From Nemertoderma westbladi (taxonomy: Eukaryota; Xenacoelomorpha; Nemertodermatida; Nemertodermatidae), in the NCBI GenBank assembly GCA_032718475.1, contig JAUCBJ010009095.1, forward strand, positions 1 through 64,000: DNA of 64,000 nt. The letters run 5' to 3'. Position numbers and translations under genes: made by a program. Each line of letters starts with the position of its first letter. Position 1 is the stretch's first letter. Below, piece after piece: positions 1 to 7,829 of this stretch. The notes under the pieces were generated by a model. The model searched no databases. It saw only the letters and a program-made list of their open reading frames with translations, and was not told where the DNA came from.

Positions 1-2440
1 AAATGCCTCTTTAACTTGTGCAGTTCTTTACTACAAAATGGACAAAAGTTTTTTCTGTCCCCAGATGTTTCACTCGTAACTGAAATGACTATAGAATCTG
101 AGCCCGTCTGTATTTCTGGTGAAATACGTTCTATCGCTGTAGAACTTATATTTGACGAAGTTTCATCAACTTCAGTATCATAACTTTCCGATTCACTACC
201 AAATGAAGATATCTCATCAGACAATTTGAAAAACCGTTCTTCATCAAAACTAAAATTTAGCTCTCGAGTCGGCGTACTTGTTTGATACAATGTTTTATCG
301 ATATAATCATTCATTTCCATGATGACATTATTGCTTGTTTCACCCTCATTAATCGGAACTAAGTCGTTGGGCACTGATATGGCCGGAACTACGGCGTTGG
401 GCACTATGGCTGGAACTAAGTCGTTGGGAACTGATATGGCCGGAACTACGGCGTTGGGCACTATGGCTGGAACTAAGTCGTTGGGCACTGATATGGCCGG
501 AATTAAATCGTTGGGCACTGATATGGCCGGAAGTAAGTCGTTGGGCACTGATATGGCCGGAACTAAGTCGTTGGGCACTGATATGGCCGGAACTACGGCG
601 TTGGGCACTGATATGGCCGGAACTACGGCGTTGGGCACTGATATGGACGGAACTAAGTCGTTGGGCGCTGATATGGCCGGAACTAAGTCGTTGGGTACTG
701 ATATGGCCGGAACTACGGCGTTGGGCACTGATATGGCCGGAACTAAGTCGTTGGGCACTGATATGGCCGGAACTACGGCGTTGGGCACTATGGCTGGAAC
801 TACGGCGTTGGGCACTGATATGGCCACTGATATGGCCGGAACTAAGTCGTTGGGTACTGATATGGCCGGAACTACGGCGTTGGGCACTGATATGGCCGGA
901 ACTAAGTCGTTGGGCGCTGATATGGCCGGAATTAAATCGTTGGGCACTGATATGGCCGGAAGTAAGTCGTTGGGCACTGATATGGCCGGAACTAAGTCGT
1001 TGGGCACTGATATGGCCGGAACTGCGGCGTTGGGCATTGATATGGCCGGAACTACGGCGTTGGGCACTGATATGGCCGGAACTAAGTCGTTGGGCGCTGA
1101 TATGGCCGGAACTAAGTCGTTGGGTACTGATATGGCCGGAACTACGGCGTTGGGCACTGATATGGCCGGAACTAAGTCGTTGGGCGCTGATATGGCCGGA
1201 ACTAAGTCGTTGGGCACTGATATGGCCGGAACTACGGCGTTGGGCACTATGGCTGGAACTGCGGCGTTGGCCACTGATATGGCCACTGATATGGCCGGAA
1301 CTACGGCATTGGGCACTGATATGGCCGGAACTACGGCGTTTGGCACTGATATGGCCGGAACTAAGTCGTTGGGCACTGATATGGCCGGAACTATGGCGTT
1401 GGGCACTGATATGGCCGGAACTAAGTCGTTGGGCGCTGATATGGCCGGAACTAAGTCGTTGGGCACTGATATGGCCGGAACTACGGCGTTGGGCTCTATG
1501 GCTGGAACTACGGCGTTGGGCACTGATATGGCCGGAAATAAGTCGTTGGGCACTGATATGGCCGGAACTACCCTGTTGGGCACTATGGTTGGAACTAAGT
1601 CGTTGGGCACTGATATGGCCGTAATTAAATCGTTGGGGACTAATAAGGCCGGAACTAAGTCGTTGGGCACTGATATGGCCGGAACTAAGTCGTTGGGCAC
1701 TGATATGGCCGGAATTACGGCGTTGGGCACTATGGCTGGAACTAAGTCGTTGGGCACTGATATGGCCGGAATTAAATCGTTGGGCACTGATATGGCCGGA
1801 AGTAAGTCGTTGGGCACTGATATGGCCGGAACTAAGTCGTTGGGCACTGATATGGCCGGAACTACGGCGTTGGGCACTGATATGGCCGGAACTACGGCGT
1901 TGGGCACTGATATGGCCGGAACTAAGTCGTTGGGCGCTGATATAGCCGGAACTAAGTCGTTGGGTACAGATATGGCCGGAACTACGGCGTTGGGCACTGA
2001 TATGGCCGGAACTAAGTCGTTGGGCACTGATATGGCCGGAACTACGGCGTTGGGCACTATGGCTGGAACTACGGCGTTGGGCACTGATATGGCCACTGAT
2101 ATGGCCGGAACTACGGCGTTGGGCACTGATATGGCCGGAACTACGGCGTTGGGCACTGATATGGCCGGAACTAAGTCGTTGGGCACTGATATGGCCGGAA
2201 CTACGGCGTTGGGCACTGATATGGCCGGAACTAAGTCGTTGGGCGCTGATATGGCCGGAACTAAGTCGTTGGGCACTGATATGGCCGGATCTACGGCGTT
2301 GGGCTCTATGGCTGGAACTACGGCGTTGGGCACTGATATGGCCGGAACTAAGACGTTGGGCGCTTCCTGTGTCCGAACTTTGTTATCATTGGACGCTGAC
2401 TTGGCTGGAATTGACGAATGCGGGGTGGCTTCAGCCTCAC
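1..2440 (-). CDS. Gene A exon 4 (VPxxx repeat plus zinc-finger start), continues beyond position 1
   Basis: The acceptor TTATTATTGCAG lies just before 2440. The minus frame is open for all 2440 nt. It encodes a polar leader (EAEATPHSSIPAKSASNDNK), then an uninterrupted array of pentads VPAIS, VPNDL, VPNAV and the shortened VPAI, then from about 354 an acidic stretch (FGSESESYDTEVDETSS) and a CxxC motif at about 30-39 with a following His. Every unit change seen is a multiple of three (30 bp, 27 bp, and 15-bp VP-AIS doublings), as expected under coding constraint. The plus-strand frame 319-2460 has an in-frame stop at 304 and no unique domain, so I reject it. Confidence 0.78.
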
Positions 2441-5240
2441 CTGCAATAATAAATTATTAAGTGATAAAATTAAGTAATTGAATTTTTTCCGTTGTAATAC
2501 GTAATTTTATTCTTAAACCATAGCGTACTTCTCGACAGCGGTGTAGCTCAGTTATTTGAGCGCACGCCTTACTACCTAATCTTGTATGCCCACAATTTAC
2601 TCATGGACTCCCAACACATATTATTAATAATAATAATACATATATATATTAATATATTAATAATATTGTGGTATTGACAGATGGGAGGCCATGAGGAGGT
2701 AAATTGCAGACATACAAGGTATCAGATAGTATTTCCAGGTATATCTTTTACCTGAGCTGCTAGCTGAATGGTTAGAGCGTCAGACTTCCAACCCGGAGGT
2801 CTCAAGTTCGATCCCACCTGGACGTCATTGTAGACTTTGCAGTCATCCAAGCGCTGTGCCCAACCAAAGTTGTAATAATTGTTAAAAAATTATTAATAAT
2901 ATAATTAATTAGTTTATAAATAGAAAGTTACCTTTTCCAGTGTATTTTTGTAGAATCCAATTTCTAGGAATAACCTTTTCAACACCATCGTCGTAATTTA
3001 CGCGTACGAAGCTTCTACAACCTAGAACACAAATGCAAACATTATATTATTATATTATATATATTATAAACTCTTACCAACCATACGTGTGTCAGGTGGT
3101 TTACCAATTAATATATTTTAATCTACTGGATATTTTTAAATAAATACTGTATATAAACCACTTAGTCACTTAAAAATTCCTAAAAAAAACAGTTTAAGTG
3201 AGTGTGTGGTTTATATATTTATTTTAAAATATAATTTAAAGTAGGCTAATGTTATATCATTATATTATATATATCTATATCTATATCTATGTCTGTCGTT
3301 CGTTTTGCATGTTTATCTGCTAGTCTGTCACAAAATATGCCCCTGACATTTTGAGTCTATGTTCTTTTAATATGGTTTAGAAAAATACTGTGTTCCACAA
3401 AAAATATAACCTAAAATAGAATTGACATAGATGCAGAAGATCAGCCAACAGAAAAACATCACGAAAATCAGCCAAATTACTTGCATTTTTCAGTTTTAAA
3501 CGTACCTACATATGTATATTTGGATAAATTTATGGATACCGAAATAATTTTATATCGGTAACTTACGTTTGAACAACACAAGCTTGAAATCAGATAGAAA
3601 CTGATAAAAAATATTTACCGGTACCGGTATAGCAGTATTGAGCATCTTGAATAGAATGCGGATACTGTCTCATACTATTACTATTAGTATTGTATTTATT
3701 ACACTACAGTTTGTAGAACACGACTGTTACTGTATTACAGTACTGGGCCTAGGCCTACTGTAAGTGTTACTGTCATGGCTGAATTGAATTTTATTGAGAT
3801 TGGGAAACTGATCGAGACTGAGGAGCGCGTTATTGAATTTGCGCAAAGCGCCGGAGCTTCTCGCCCGAACTCTACAACCAAATGGGCAACTACCGGTACG
3901 TCTTTGTCCTTTTCCGGGTTGATTCATGCTGCTTGTTTGGCTCCGGCACAAACGAACTGCATGCACGTTCTGGAACGTTTGAGAAGAGTCGGTTCGAGGT
4001 TCGGCAGATTCTAGTTTTCATTTGATCTCGACGTTCGAATGCGTACTGCGCATCTGTTGCTAGGCAACATTGTTGGGGGGCAAGGCTAATTATGGGACGA
4101 GACGAGGGCTTTTTGCAACGTGGAGAAACATGTTGCCGGTGGAAGCAAAATACAGTCCGACGAAAATATTGATAAAAATATGTATAAAAATGTCTGCGTA
4201 TTGCGGTGTAAATGTTGGCATAACAAACGCCTCCAACCTAACCCGTGGTCTGCTACCAATGGAACAGGGACCTACATACATGAAACCGTCAACCATTCGG
4301 TTGAGTGCGAGTTGTTGAATGTGAGTGTGGCAGGCAAGGCAACGTACTCAACGTACTGTATAGAGTCGATGTTGGGCCACTTCCGCTCAGGGCCACTCAT
4401 CCGCAATAAGAAATGTACAACACCGCAACTTATTGCTGGCCACCTGACAGAATTTTGGTGGAGACTTTTAAATCGCGACCGACATTTCTCGAATCTCCTT
4501 TTCAAACGCTAGTTCCCTTGCTAAATGTCTATACGACCTGACCTAACCAACCCAAACGGCCCTTTTCAGGGCCAACTACTGTACGACCTGACTTTTAACC
4601 AACCCAAACGGCCTTTTTCAGGGCCCACATACTGTATAAAATAAACAACCGTATCGCAACGCACCAGCTTTATTAGCTTGCAATATAGATTAGGCATACA
4701 TACATTAAAATACAGTAATACATTTCCTTCAAATAACTTAATAAATAATACCTGTGCAATCCTCAAGGTGGTGCACAATACTGCTATAACGCTACCGGTA
4801 CCAATATTTATCTGATTTTAGGCTTGTTTGGCTAGTGTCGTACAAAAGTACTAATACTGTACATTTTTTATCTATTAACATCTACCAACAGTAGTCATTC
4901 TATAATCTTTGAATATCCTACCTTCTTTCTTGATTATTTGAACAATAACGGCTTCGTAGGTCCTTCCGTCTTGCCACTTGCATAAATAACGTTCTCTGAT
5001 CTGCAATAATTAACATAAATTATTAATTAAATTATAATTCTTAATATATTATTGTTATAGAAGTACCCTTTTACTACTTAAGGTACTACTTTGCTTAATT
5101 CTTTTATAGTAAGTTCCTCGTTTATAAATAAATATTATCACACGATTCAGTTAATCTTAATTAAATAATTGTAAAATTACCTTTAAGTCTAAATTATCTG
5201 ACGACAGGCCCTCTTTTCTCCGTTTCGACATGGCTTTCAT
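1..5240 (-). CDS. Gene A: Tudor-like / VP-pentapeptide repeat / zinc-finger protein, 4 exons, 3' partial
   Basis: Join of minus-strand exons 5240-5181, 5000-4922, 3021-2932 and 2440-1; the gene runs off the left edge. All introns are GT-AG and phases agree (0, then 1, then 1). About 889 residues lie in the window. Order: basic N-terminus (MSKRRKEG); a Tudor/Agenet-like SH3 barrel over roughly residues 21-76, with the KWQDGRTYEAVIV and VNYDDGVEKVIPRNWI signatures; a polar linker; about 68 copies of VPAIS-VPNDL/VPNAV; an acidic Ser/Glu-rich segment; and a CPFCSKELHKLKRH zinc-finger start at the edge. Tudor barrels bind methylated Lys/Arg in chromatin or RNP proteins; the exact role here is not recognised. 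Modules of the CxFCxK..KLxRH type occur in lineage-expanded invertebrate and fish proteins, which is recalled and not searched. The open frame on the opposite strand across the repeat is judged a shadow because only the minus frame joins unique coding sequence through splice sites. Confidence 0.8.
354..2370 (-). repeat. 30-bp coding minisatellite (VPxxx pentads)
   Basis: About 68 tandem units of 30 bp (some 27 bp), with the plus-strand core GCACTGATATGGCCGGAACT. Two main unit types alternate (…AAGTCG… and …ACGGCG…), translating on the minus strand as VPNDL and VPNAV. A multi-unit block marked by AATTAAATCG recurs at 501, 930 and 1770, spacings of 429 and 840 bp, showing block duplications above the single-unit level. 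Confidence 0.95.
2537..2650 (+). mobile_element. tRNA-derived SINE-like fragment (A box only)
   Basis: GCGGTGTAGCTCAGTTATTT followed by GAGCGCACGCC resembles the 5' half of a tRNA with a pol III A box. No B box or folded second half follows; the segment ends in a (TAA)n-type tail from about 2622. It lies in gene A intron 3. A decayed SINE head is the simplest reading. Confidence 0.4.
2756..2865 (+). mobile_element. tRNA-derived SINE-like element
   Basis: An A-box-like TAGCTGAATGGTTAGAGC and a B-box-like AAGTTCGATCCC are spaced as in a tRNA, but the anticodon and T stems do not pair properly, so this is a tRNA-derived repeat and not a functional tRNA. A unique-looking body to about 2865 and an AT-rich tail follow. 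It lies in gene A intron 3, antisense to the gene. Confidence 0.5.
2932..3021 (-). CDS. Gene A exon 3 (second half of Tudor-like domain)
   Basis: Acceptor TGTGTTCTAG precedes 3021 and a GTAACT donor follows 2932; 90 nt, in at phase 1 and out at phase 1. It encodes CRSFVRVNYDDGVEKVIPR and then NWILQKYTGK. The V-x-Y-x-D-G...V-x-x-x-x-I spacing completes the barrel begun in exon 2. The single leftover G joins the GT at the start of exon 4 to make a Gly codon. Confidence 0.8.
3775..4512 (+). pseudogene. Decayed Merlin (IS1016/ISXO2-like) DDE transposase
   Basis: Three frame fragments fit one Merlin-type transposase. The N-terminus at 3775 (FIEIGKLIETEERVIEFAQS) resembles the usual opening helix. 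A middle piece in another frame near 3965-4010 reads SGTFEKSRFEVRQILVF, like the GSWFEKS motif of the family. The C-terminus (about 4270-4512) reads YIHETVNHSVEC … CIESMLGHFRSG … LTEFWWRLLNRDRHF, matching the family pattern TVNHS-x-x-F … IE-x-x-W-x-x-K … EF-x-W-R; the E of the IE pair is the likely third DDE residue. Frameshifts and an apparent internal deletion remove most of the catalytic core, so it should be inactive. The family assignment is from recalled motifs. Confidence 0.6.
4558..4573 (+). promoter_or_regulatory. Histone-mRNA-type 3' stem-loop 1
   Basis: GGCCCTTTTCAGGGCC, a 6-bp stem and 4-nt TTTC loop with CCCAAAC before it and AAC after it. This fits the metazoan replication-dependent histone 3' stem-loop consensus (GGYYYTTTTCARRRCC, A-rich flank). 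No histone gene is present. It lies 46 nt after the transposase stop. Confidence 0.75.
4610..4625 (+). promoter_or_regulatory. Histone-mRNA-type 3' stem-loop 2
   Basis: GGCCTTTTTCAGGGCC, the same geometry with one T·G wobble pair, flanked 5' by CCCAAAC. It is the second copy of a ~53-bp direct repeat (TACGACCTGAC … CCAACCCAAACGG). An AATAAA follows at 4640-4645. Confidence 0.7.
4922..5000 (-). CDS. Gene A exon 2 (first half of Tudor-like domain)
   Basis: Acceptor AATTATTGCAG lies just before 5000 and a GTAGGA donor follows 4922; 79 nt, entering at phase 0 and leaving at phase 1. It encodes 26 residues including CKWQDGRTYEAVIVQI. The aromatic-D-G-x-x-Y-x-A pattern is the first beta-hairpin of Tudor/Agenet barrels. 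The 1.9-kb intron after it (4921-3022) is largely a Merlin-type transposon remnant. Confidence 0.8.
5181..5240 (-). CDS. Gene A exon 1 (start codon)
   Basis: The first in-frame ATG is at 5240 and a second is at 5231 (MKAMSKRRKEG); an in-frame TAG lies about 30 nt upstream, so translation cannot begin earlier. The exon ends in AAAG before a GTAATT donor (5180-5179), phase 0. The 5' UTR would be about 125 nt from the TATA-predicted start. The product begins with a basic cluster. Either ATG could be used. Confidence 0.75.
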
Positions 5241-5390
5241 CAACTCGTGGAAATAGTTCTACTGTACACTAAGGCCGGTAAATTTAAAACAAAACAAAAA
5301 CAGCACACAAATACTGTAAAACAAGGCCAAAATAAGGTAAAACAAGCCTTCAGATGATAATTTTCCTCAGAATTTTAAACTTCACCGCGC

Positions 5391-5437
5391 CTTTTTATAA
5401 AGATTGCCCGCCCCATTGCCCATCTTAAAAAACCAAT
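5391..5437 (-). promoter_or_regulatory. Gene A core promoter: TATA, GC box, CCAAT
   Basis: On the minus strand TATAAAAAG spans 5399-5391, preceded by the GC box GGGGCGGG (5414-5407) and an inverted CCAAT (5437-5433). The start of transcription is expected near 5365-5370, about 125 nt upstream of the ATG. Spacing and order are those of a classic pol II promoter. Confidence 0.6.
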
Positions 5438-5616
5438 CAAAGAGTTCGTTGTTGCTTAGAAACCTATTCCCGAACTTGTGTATGTCCTCATTTCCACCCT
5501 AGTGTAGCGGGGTGTGTGTGATTACAAACCAATCAATGGCGTCCCCTTATTGCTTAGCAACGCATTCCCGAACAACCGTATGTCCCCATTACCAACCTAA
5601 TGTGTAACATGGAGTG
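5431..5616. repeat. Two diverged ~95-bp direct repeats upstream of gene A
   Basis: Copy 1 (about 5431-5519) and copy 2 (about 5527-5616) share AACCAATCAA, TTGCTTAG(A/C)AAC, ATTCCCGAAC, TATGTCC and GTGTGTG in the same order. Each therefore carries a CCAAT box and an X-box-like near-palindrome. A shorter relative (GTCCTCATT … CTATGTAACATG) occurs near 10940-10965. Confidence 0.55.
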
Positions 5617-5640
5617 TGTGTTCTCTCTCTGATCGACCAG

Positions 5641-5979
5641 TACCACTTCGTACTAATATAAATATTATTAGTATGTAATAAATAAAAATTTCATGTTTGA
5701 ACATGACAGCTCATAACAGTTTGGGAACCTCATAGTTTATTATCGCGATAGTTTGTAAATAAGTTTTAATATATTAAATAACTAACTGCATTGTCCCAAA
5801 ACATAAAATGCATTTGCTTGCGATTTTTTGTATAAAAATGCCGAACATTCTGTAAGAAATAGCTTACTACTGTAGCTTTATATATAAAAATGGGGGAGGG
5901 AGGGTGTATCGTATCAAATGACCTAACGGAGAGCCATAATCAAGAAACATAAGATACAGTATATTCTAGAATTTTGAAT
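5641..5979. other. AT-rich spacer between genes A and B
   Basis: No splice-supported coding sequence, RNA gene or inverted repeat was found on either strand. It is the gap between the gene A promoter and the poly(A) signal of gene B. Confidence 0.5.
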
Positions 5980-5985
5980 TTTATT
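5980..5985 (-). terminator. Poly(A) signal AATAAA for gene B
   Basis: AATAAA on the minus strand, 127 nt downstream of the gene B stop codon. A second nearby AATAAA-like stretch exists in the same AT-rich segment. Confidence 0.5.
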
Positions 5986-6087
5986 CGATTAAATAATTGA
6001 ATAAAATAATGTAGTAGGCCTATGTTAATAGAGTCACAACAAACACAATACTGTTAACAATGTATACAGCATCGGCCTTCAGATGGA

Positions 6088-6105
6088 TCTCTTTAATTAA
6101 AGAGA
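6088..6105. other. 18-bp perfect palindrome in gene B 3' UTR
   Basis: TCTCTTTAATTAAAGAGA is self-complementary over 18 bp, 7 nt after the gene B stop codon. As RNA it would form only a short AU-rich hairpin; as DNA it resembles a homeodomain-type TAATTA site. Function unknown. Confidence 0.6.
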
Positions 6106-6111
6106 CTTCCC

Positions 6112-7420
6112 TTAATCCCAGACATACGACATACTTCCGACACTACCTTCAACTTCGTCCATTGCTCCTTTCAAGACTTCGTCATCGGCGACTCCTACCA
6201 TAATAATTAAATAATCATTATTATTAATGAAGCATTATATAAATAGATTGTGATATCAAAAAATATTCAACCTAGCAACAGGATAGTCATATACTGTACA
6301 GTATAGCAACGGATGTTGTACAGTTGATGGGAAACACTGAAGTTAGTGATGGCGTTACACGTAAGGACTTAGATATTAAGTTAGTGATGGCGTTACACGT
6401 GAAGGACTTAGATATTAAGTTAGTGATGGCGTTACACGTGAAGGACTTAGATATTAAGTTAGTGATGGCGTTACACGTGAAGGACTTAGATATTAAGTTA
6501 GTGATGGCGTTACACGTGAAGGACTTAGTTACACGTGAAGGACTTAGAGATTAAGTTAGTGATGGCGTTACACGTGAAGGACTTAGTTACACGTGAAGGA
6601 CTTAGAGATTACGTTAGTGATGGCGTTACACGTGAAGGACTTAGATATTAAGTTAGTGATGGCGTTACACGTGAAGGACTTAGATATTAAGTTAGTGATG
6701 GCGTTACACGTGAAGGACTTAGATATTAAGTTAGTGATGGCGTTACACGTGAAGGACTTAGATATTAAGTTAGTGATGGCGTTACACGTGAAGGACTTAG
6801 ATATTAAGTTAGTGATGGCGTTACACGTGAAGGACTTAGATATTAAGTTAGTGATGGCGTTACACGTGAAGGACTTAGATATTAAGTTAGTGATGGCGTT
6901 ACACGTGAAGGACTTAGTTACACGTGAAGGACTTAGAGATTAAGTTAGTGATGGCGTTACACGTGAAGGACTTAGTTACACGTGAAGGACTTAGAGATTA
7001 CGTTAGTGATGGCGTTACACGTGAAGGACTTAGATATTAAGTTAGTGATGGCGTTACACGTGAAGGACTTAGATATTAAGTTAGTGATGGCGTTACACGT
7101 GAAGGACTTAGATATTAAGTTAGTGATGGCGTTACACGTGAAGGACTTAGATATTAAGTTAGTGATGGCGTTACACGTGAAGGACTTAGAGATTAAGTTA
7201 GTGATGGCGTTACACGTGAAGGACTTAGATATTAAGTTAGTGATGGCGTTACGCGTGAAGGAGCTGGTAATATATACGGTATTATATATCTATATAGGCA
7301 TCACCTACTGTATATAGATAGATCTCACCGCTTCCTCCTCCAGCTCGCGATATTAATCTGGAACGCTGCCTCCATACTGGGAGCCATTGACCTCCTCTGC
7401 GGGCCTCTACGATATCATCG
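6112..7420 (-). CDS. Gene B: last two exons, unknown protein
   Basis: The penultimate exon ends at 7329 before a GTGAGA donor and encodes GELLDDIVEARRGGQWLPVW followed by RQRSRLISRAGGGS. The terminal exon starts at 6194 after TTATTATGGTAG and encodes VADDEVLKGAMDEVEGSVGS then MSYVWD and TAA at 6114-6112. The single leftover G of the first exon joins GA of the second to give Gly, so phases agree. The upstream acceptor of the penultimate exon is not clear: an in-frame TAA lies just upstream at about 7441, and only weak AGs follow it, so the right limit is approximate. The acidic tail and basic middle give no family match I recognise. The intron contains the 39-bp E-box array. An exon-like stretch at 10727-10841 on the same strand could belong to the same gene. 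Confidence 0.5.
6324..7262. repeat. 39-bp tandem array with CACGTG E-box per unit
   Basis: About 24 units built from GCGTTACACGTGAAGGACTT and AGATATTAAGTTAGTGATG. Nearly every unit has the palindromic E-box CACGTG; the first reads CACGTA and the last ACGCGTG. A 19-bp partial unit is inserted at about 6531, 6589, 6920 and 6978, shifting any reading frame, which argues against coding. The segment near 6593 recurs at 6982, a 389-bp block duplication. It lies in the intron of gene B. Confidence 0.95.
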
Positions 7421-7431
7421 AGTAGTTCACC

Positions 7432-7829
7432 GGTTGTATTTTAATTATTTTGTCGTTTAATTATTAAAGCCTTGTTAGACACCTTGTTACCCTTTATTCA
7501 ATTTATTGTTTCTAGCCCAATAACTTTTTCGCGCACCAACCCTATTCATTATATCAATGACATCGTTTATATCATTCTTGATTCTTTATATTCAATAAGG
7601 CCTACAATATCACGACGTAACCTTAATGTCTTACCCTTTACTGTGTGAATACGTCTGTTTTTACTTTGTTTTCTAAGATTGTTCCATTTGACTATTCGGA
7701 ATAATTAATTAAATCTATATATTATACTAATATACTATATAATATATAATACATATTATATTTAATACATATAATATATAATATTATTATATAAAATAAA
7801 TTATATAAATTATTGAGTACAAGTTAAAT
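7432..7829. other. AT-rich spacer with low-complexity (TA)n tract
   Basis: Positions 7700-7815 are simple TA-rich sequence. A 45-codon Lys/Arg-rich open stretch occurs on the minus strand near 7560-7700 with a GTAAGA inside it, but its composition is what AT-rich DNA gives by chance, so no gene is called. Confidence 0.45.

Larger units (their letters stand above)
3577..4831 (+). mobile_element. Merlin/IS1595-type DNA transposon remnant with inverted repeats
   Basis: Inverted repeats bracket a decayed transposase: the left arm at about 3580-3640 (CAAGCTTGAAATCAGATA … TATAGCAGTATTG) matches the reverse complement of about 4776-4828, with 13 identical bases at the inner end and 15 of 18 or better at the outer end. 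The body holds transposase fragments (3775-4512) and two histone-type stem-loops. Exact outer ends and target duplication were not resolved. The element sits in gene A intron 2, in opposite orientation to that gene. Confidence 0.6.

Noticed and set aside
319-2460. Plus-strand 713-codon frame (AGTKSLGTDM repeats)
   Set aside because: Shadow of the minus-strand coding exon: it has an in-frame stop just upstream, no unique domain and no splice partners, whereas the minus frame continues into a phase-matched multi-exon gene.
2756-2830. Functional tRNA gene
   Set aside because: A and B boxes are present but the anticodon and T stems do not pair; read as a SINE-type derivative.
3727-3966. Minus-strand 79-codon frame over the transposon
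   Set aside because: Overlaps the transposase remnant antisense, with no motif or splice support.
4558-4625. Nearby histone gene
   Set aside because: The stem-loops fit the histone consensus but no histone-like coding sequence occurs on either strand; the upstream frame is transposase-like.
6324-7317. MALHVKDLDIKLV repeat protein
   Set aside because: 19-bp partial units repeatedly shift the frame; the array lies in an intron of an opposite-strand gene.
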